Position numbers and translations under genes: made by a program | Assembly (NCBI GenBank): GCA_009835515.1 | Contig: VXXH01000217.1 | Coordinates: 1-8,657, forward strand | Direction of reading: 5' to 3' | Length of the DNA: 8,657 bases | From: Candidatus Poribacteria bacterium | GTDB lineage: Bacteria > Poribacteria > WGA-4E > WGA-3G | Notes under the pieces: model-generated | What the model was told of the DNA's origin: nothing | Database searches by the model: none | What the model saw: the letters and a program-made list of their open reading frames with translations, nothing else | Shown: piece by piece, positions 6,932 through 8,657 of the stretch | Layout: the number at the start of each line of letters is the position of its first letter | Numbering within the stretch: the stretch's first letter is position 1

Positions 6932-6952
6932 GAACCGATAACTGAAAACTAA

Positions 6953-8551
6953 TTACGATGTTGCTGGCACTTCGGTTGCATTTCCGTCTCTGGATTCATA
7001 CGCCTCAATTACGCCTGCGCCGATGCTGTCGCCCCAGACGTTAACTGTGGTACGGAACCGGTCGAGTAGCCAATCAATAGAGAGAATAAGTGTTATACCC
7101 TCCACTGGGAGATCCACGGCTCTCAGCACAATAACCATTGTGACGAGGCCCGCTTCTGGAATTCCTGCAGCACCGATGGCTGCCAATGTCGCAGTCAGTA
7201 CGACGACCACCTGTTGCGCTGGATCCATGGAGATCGCATAGACTTGGGCGATGAACATGACAGCGACCGCTTCATAGAGCGCAGTGCCATCCATATTAAT
7301 GGTTGCTCCCAACGGAAGCACAAAACTGGAAGTCCGGCTGGAGACACCGTTCTGATTCTCGACACCTTCCATCGTTAGCGGGAGGGTTGCGCTGGAACTT
7401 GCTGTCGAAAAGGCGTTGAGTAAAGCGGTTGCCATGCCTCTGAAGTAGTTCAGCGGATTTCTGCGTGCAAGCAACAGAAGCAGGACTGGTAAAGCAATAG
7501 CACCGTGTACGCCGAGCCCTAAGACGACTGTCGCACTGTACTTGCCCACAGCGACAAGTTCGGGCCAGAAACCCGCAAAGCCTTTTGCCTCGCCAATTCT
7601 GCCTGCGATTAAACCGAAGATACCGAGCGGTGCGACGTACATGATCCAGTGAACGAGTTTCATCACCGCCTCATTTAGCCCCGAAATCACAGCGACGACC
7701 GGTTTGCCAATATCACCGAGCATGGACAAAGCGGCACCGATGAGGAGTGAGAAAAAGATTAAGGGCAGAATGTCGGTGTGCACCATCGCTTTGAAGACGT
7801 TTGACGGGATCATCCCCTCTTTGCCCGTCTCTTCGTTACCGAGGAATACCTCTTTGATGGTGCTGCCCATCGTCTTTTCCATTTTGCCGGACACGCTTGT
7901 GGCAATCGGCAAGCTGATGTTGATGCCTTGACCCGTATTTTTCGGTTCGATCGCCACAAGACGACCGTCAACGAATAACAAGCGTTCACCATTCTCTGTC
8001 GTGACGTAACGCGCATCCTCAGAGAGCGGGTGCCAGATTTTTACCCTGGCTGTTGTCCCAGAAATCGCTTCAACATCACCTTGGACGTTCTGATCTGTGA
8101 GCGTGATGACGTATTTATTGTTATATGTCCGATTGAATTCGCCGCTCATCTCAACAGTGAGCATCTCGGTGCCAGACAATGTGTAACTCAGATCAGGACG
8201 TTCTTCACCTTGTGATAGTCCTTTTCCCGGCGAGATGATGTTCACAAGAATCATCCCGATAACAACGGAGATGGCGGTTGTTGCCATGTAATACAGGACG
8301 GTTCGTCCGCCGATGGAACCAATGTTGCGGATGTCGCCTAAATTGGTTATCCCGACGATCATGGACAGGACAACGAGCGGTACGACTATCATCTTCAAGA
8401 GGTTTAAGAATACTTCACCGAGTATCGTTGTGTGGACTGCGAAGTCTGGTGCGTAACCACCGATAATCGCGCCAGCAACAATGGCAATGATAATTCCGTA
8501 GAGTAGACCGAGGCTAACTTTTGGTTTCTGTTCGTTTTCATTTTCATTCAT
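6953..8551 (-). CDS. Dicarboxylate/amino acid:cation symporter (DAACS, GltP type) with extra external loop
   Basis: Inner-membrane secondary transporter of the glutamate transporter family, importing acidic amino acids or C4-dicarboxylates with sodium or protons. The core motifs are intact: HP1 serine-rich FSTASSSATLPLT (381-393), NMDGTA in TM7 (419-424), HP2 GAAGIPEAGLV (460-470), and TM8 DWLLDRFRTTVNVWGDS (493-509). By alignment to the archaeal GltPh structure, D497, R500, T501 and N504 match the substrate-binding D394, R397, T398 and N401, and D508 matches the sodium ligand D405. The arginine predicts an acidic substrate rather than a neutral one. At 532 residues it is about 100 longer than usual; the excess is a hydrophilic, beta-rich stretch at about 116-215, between TM3 and the IPSN segment (248-251) before TM4, on the outer face. 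The ATG at 8551 has AGGAG (8559-8563) seven bases upstream. Repeat elements flank the gene on both sides. Confidence 0.95.
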   Translation of the reverse strand: MNENENEQKPKVSLGLLYGIIIAIVAGAIIGGYAPDFAVHTTILGEVFLNLLKMIVVPLVVLSMIVGITNLGDIRNIGSIGGRTVLYYMATTAISVVIGMILVNIISPGKGLSQGEERPDLSYTLSGTEMLTVEMSGEFNRTYNNKYVITLTDQNVQGDVEAISGTTARVKIWHPLSEDARYVTTENGERLLFVDGRLVAIEPKNTGQGINISLPIATSVSGKMEKTMGSTIKEVFLGNEETGKEGMIPSNVFKAMVHTDILPLIFFSLLIGAALSMLGDIGKPVVAVISGLNEAVMKLVHWIMYVAPLGIFGLIAGRIGEAKGFAGFWPELVAVGKYSATVVLGLGVHGAIALPVLLLLLARRNPLNYFRGMATALLNAFSTASSSATLPLTMEGVENQNGVSSRTSSFVLPLGATINMDGTALYEAVAVMFIAQVYAISMDPAQQVVVVLTATLAAIGAAGIPEAGLVTMVIVLRAVDLPVEGITLILSIDWLLDRFRTTVNVWGDSIGAGVIEAYESRDGNATEVPATS

Positions 8552-8568
8552 AGGTTGACTCCTGTTTT

Positions 8569-8651
8569 AGTTGTCAGTTATCAGTACGGTTTTTCTGCGA
8601 AAAACCTTTCAGTACTCACTACTTAGTCAAAAAGAGACTTCGCTGACAACT
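8569..8651. repeat. 83-bp inverted-repeat element upstream of the symporter
   Basis: AGTTGTCAG (8569-8577) and CTGACAACT (8643-8651) are exact reverse complements. The left arm carries the heptamers GTTGTCA and GTTATCA (8570-8583). The ends fit the TAGTTNTCAG pattern seen at 2679 and 6679. The element includes copy 2 of the 30-bp repeat. It ends only about 17 bp from the symporter start, so it sits in the leader or promoter zone. Confidence 0.55.
8581..8610 (-). repeat. 30-bp repeat, copy 2 (inverted), with internal hairpin
   Basis: Exact reverse complement of 6800-6829 over all 30 bases. The hairpin GGTTTTT (8588-8594), loop CTGCG, AAAAACC (8600-8606) is conserved. Nearby 8626-8640 carries the reverse complement of AAGTCTCTTTTTGAC, matching 6781-6795 at 14 of 15 positions, but 11 nt further from the core than in copy 1, so the two copies differ by an indel. 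Confidence 0.85.
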
Positions 8652-8657
8652 GAGTAC

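Larger units (their letters stand above)
6679..6951. repeat. Composite repeat-filled gap with imperfect inverted ends
   Basis: The whole gap between the symporter stop and the AI-2E family start looks like one or more nested repeat elements. The left end TAGTTATCAG (6679-6688) pairs at 9 of 10 positions with the reverse complement of CTGAAAACTA (6942-6951). These ends match those of the element at 2677-2825. The right end stops one base before the symporter stop codon TAA. Inside are the tandem duplication, the 30-bp motif and the hairpins listed separately. No coding potential: the one open frame translates the heptamers. Confidence 0.5.

Noticed and set aside
8602..8630. Promoter for the symporter (TTGACT at 8625-8630 on the minus strand)
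   Set aside because: A good -35-like hexamer, but the -10 position at 17-nt spacing reads AGGTTT, and the site lies in a repeat element.

Overview
The window carries five complete protein genes, all on the minus strand. Read in the direction of transcription (right to left) they are: a sodium/proton-coupled acidic amino acid or dicarboxylate symporter (DAACS/GltP type), an AI-2E/PerM-family membrane protein with a large extracytoplasmic insertion, the ribosome-assembly GTPase Der (EngA), a D-2-hydroxyacid dehydrogenase of the glyoxylate/hydroxypyruvate reductase type, and an NCS2 (AzgA-like) purine permease. No rRNA, tRNA, CRISPR array or transposase gene was seen, and no promoter could be called with confidence.

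The organism cannot be named from the sequence alone. It is a bacterium (Shine-Dalgarno sites, Der) of moderate GC. The gaps are packed with CAGTTATCAGTTATCAG-like heptamer repeats and A/T-rich hairpins, and several proteins carry lineage-specific insertions. This reminds me of uncultured Candidatus Poribacteria and similar metagenomic lineages; heptamer repeats also occur in filamentous cyanobacteria. Treat this as a tentative inference.

Layout: 1-336 is non-coding, with inverted repeats and a GC-rich hairpin just past the permease stop. 337-1650 (permease) and 1687-2661 (dehydrogenase, TTG start with a strong Shine-Dalgarno) are 36 nt apart and probably co-transcribed. 2662-2871 is a gap largely filled by a 149-bp element with 13-bp perfect inverted ends. 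2872-4281 (Der) and 4356-6671 (AI-2E family) are 74 nt apart and may form a second unit. 6672-6952 is a repeat-rich gap with a 37-bp tandem duplication, three hairpins and one copy of a 30-bp motif. 6953-8551 is the symporter. 8552-8657 holds a second, inverted copy of the 30-bp motif.

The genes do not form an obvious single pathway: there are two solute importers, one oxidoreductase of glycine/glycerate metabolism, one housekeeping GTPase and one membrane protein of uncertain substrate. The most unusual content is (i) the beta-propeller-like domain with an Asp-box inside the AI-2E transporter, (ii) extra segments in the symporter (about 100 residues, extracytoplasmic) and in Der (about 30 residues between the first P-loop and switch I), and (iii) a family of palindromic heptamer-based elements occupying the three larger gaps.
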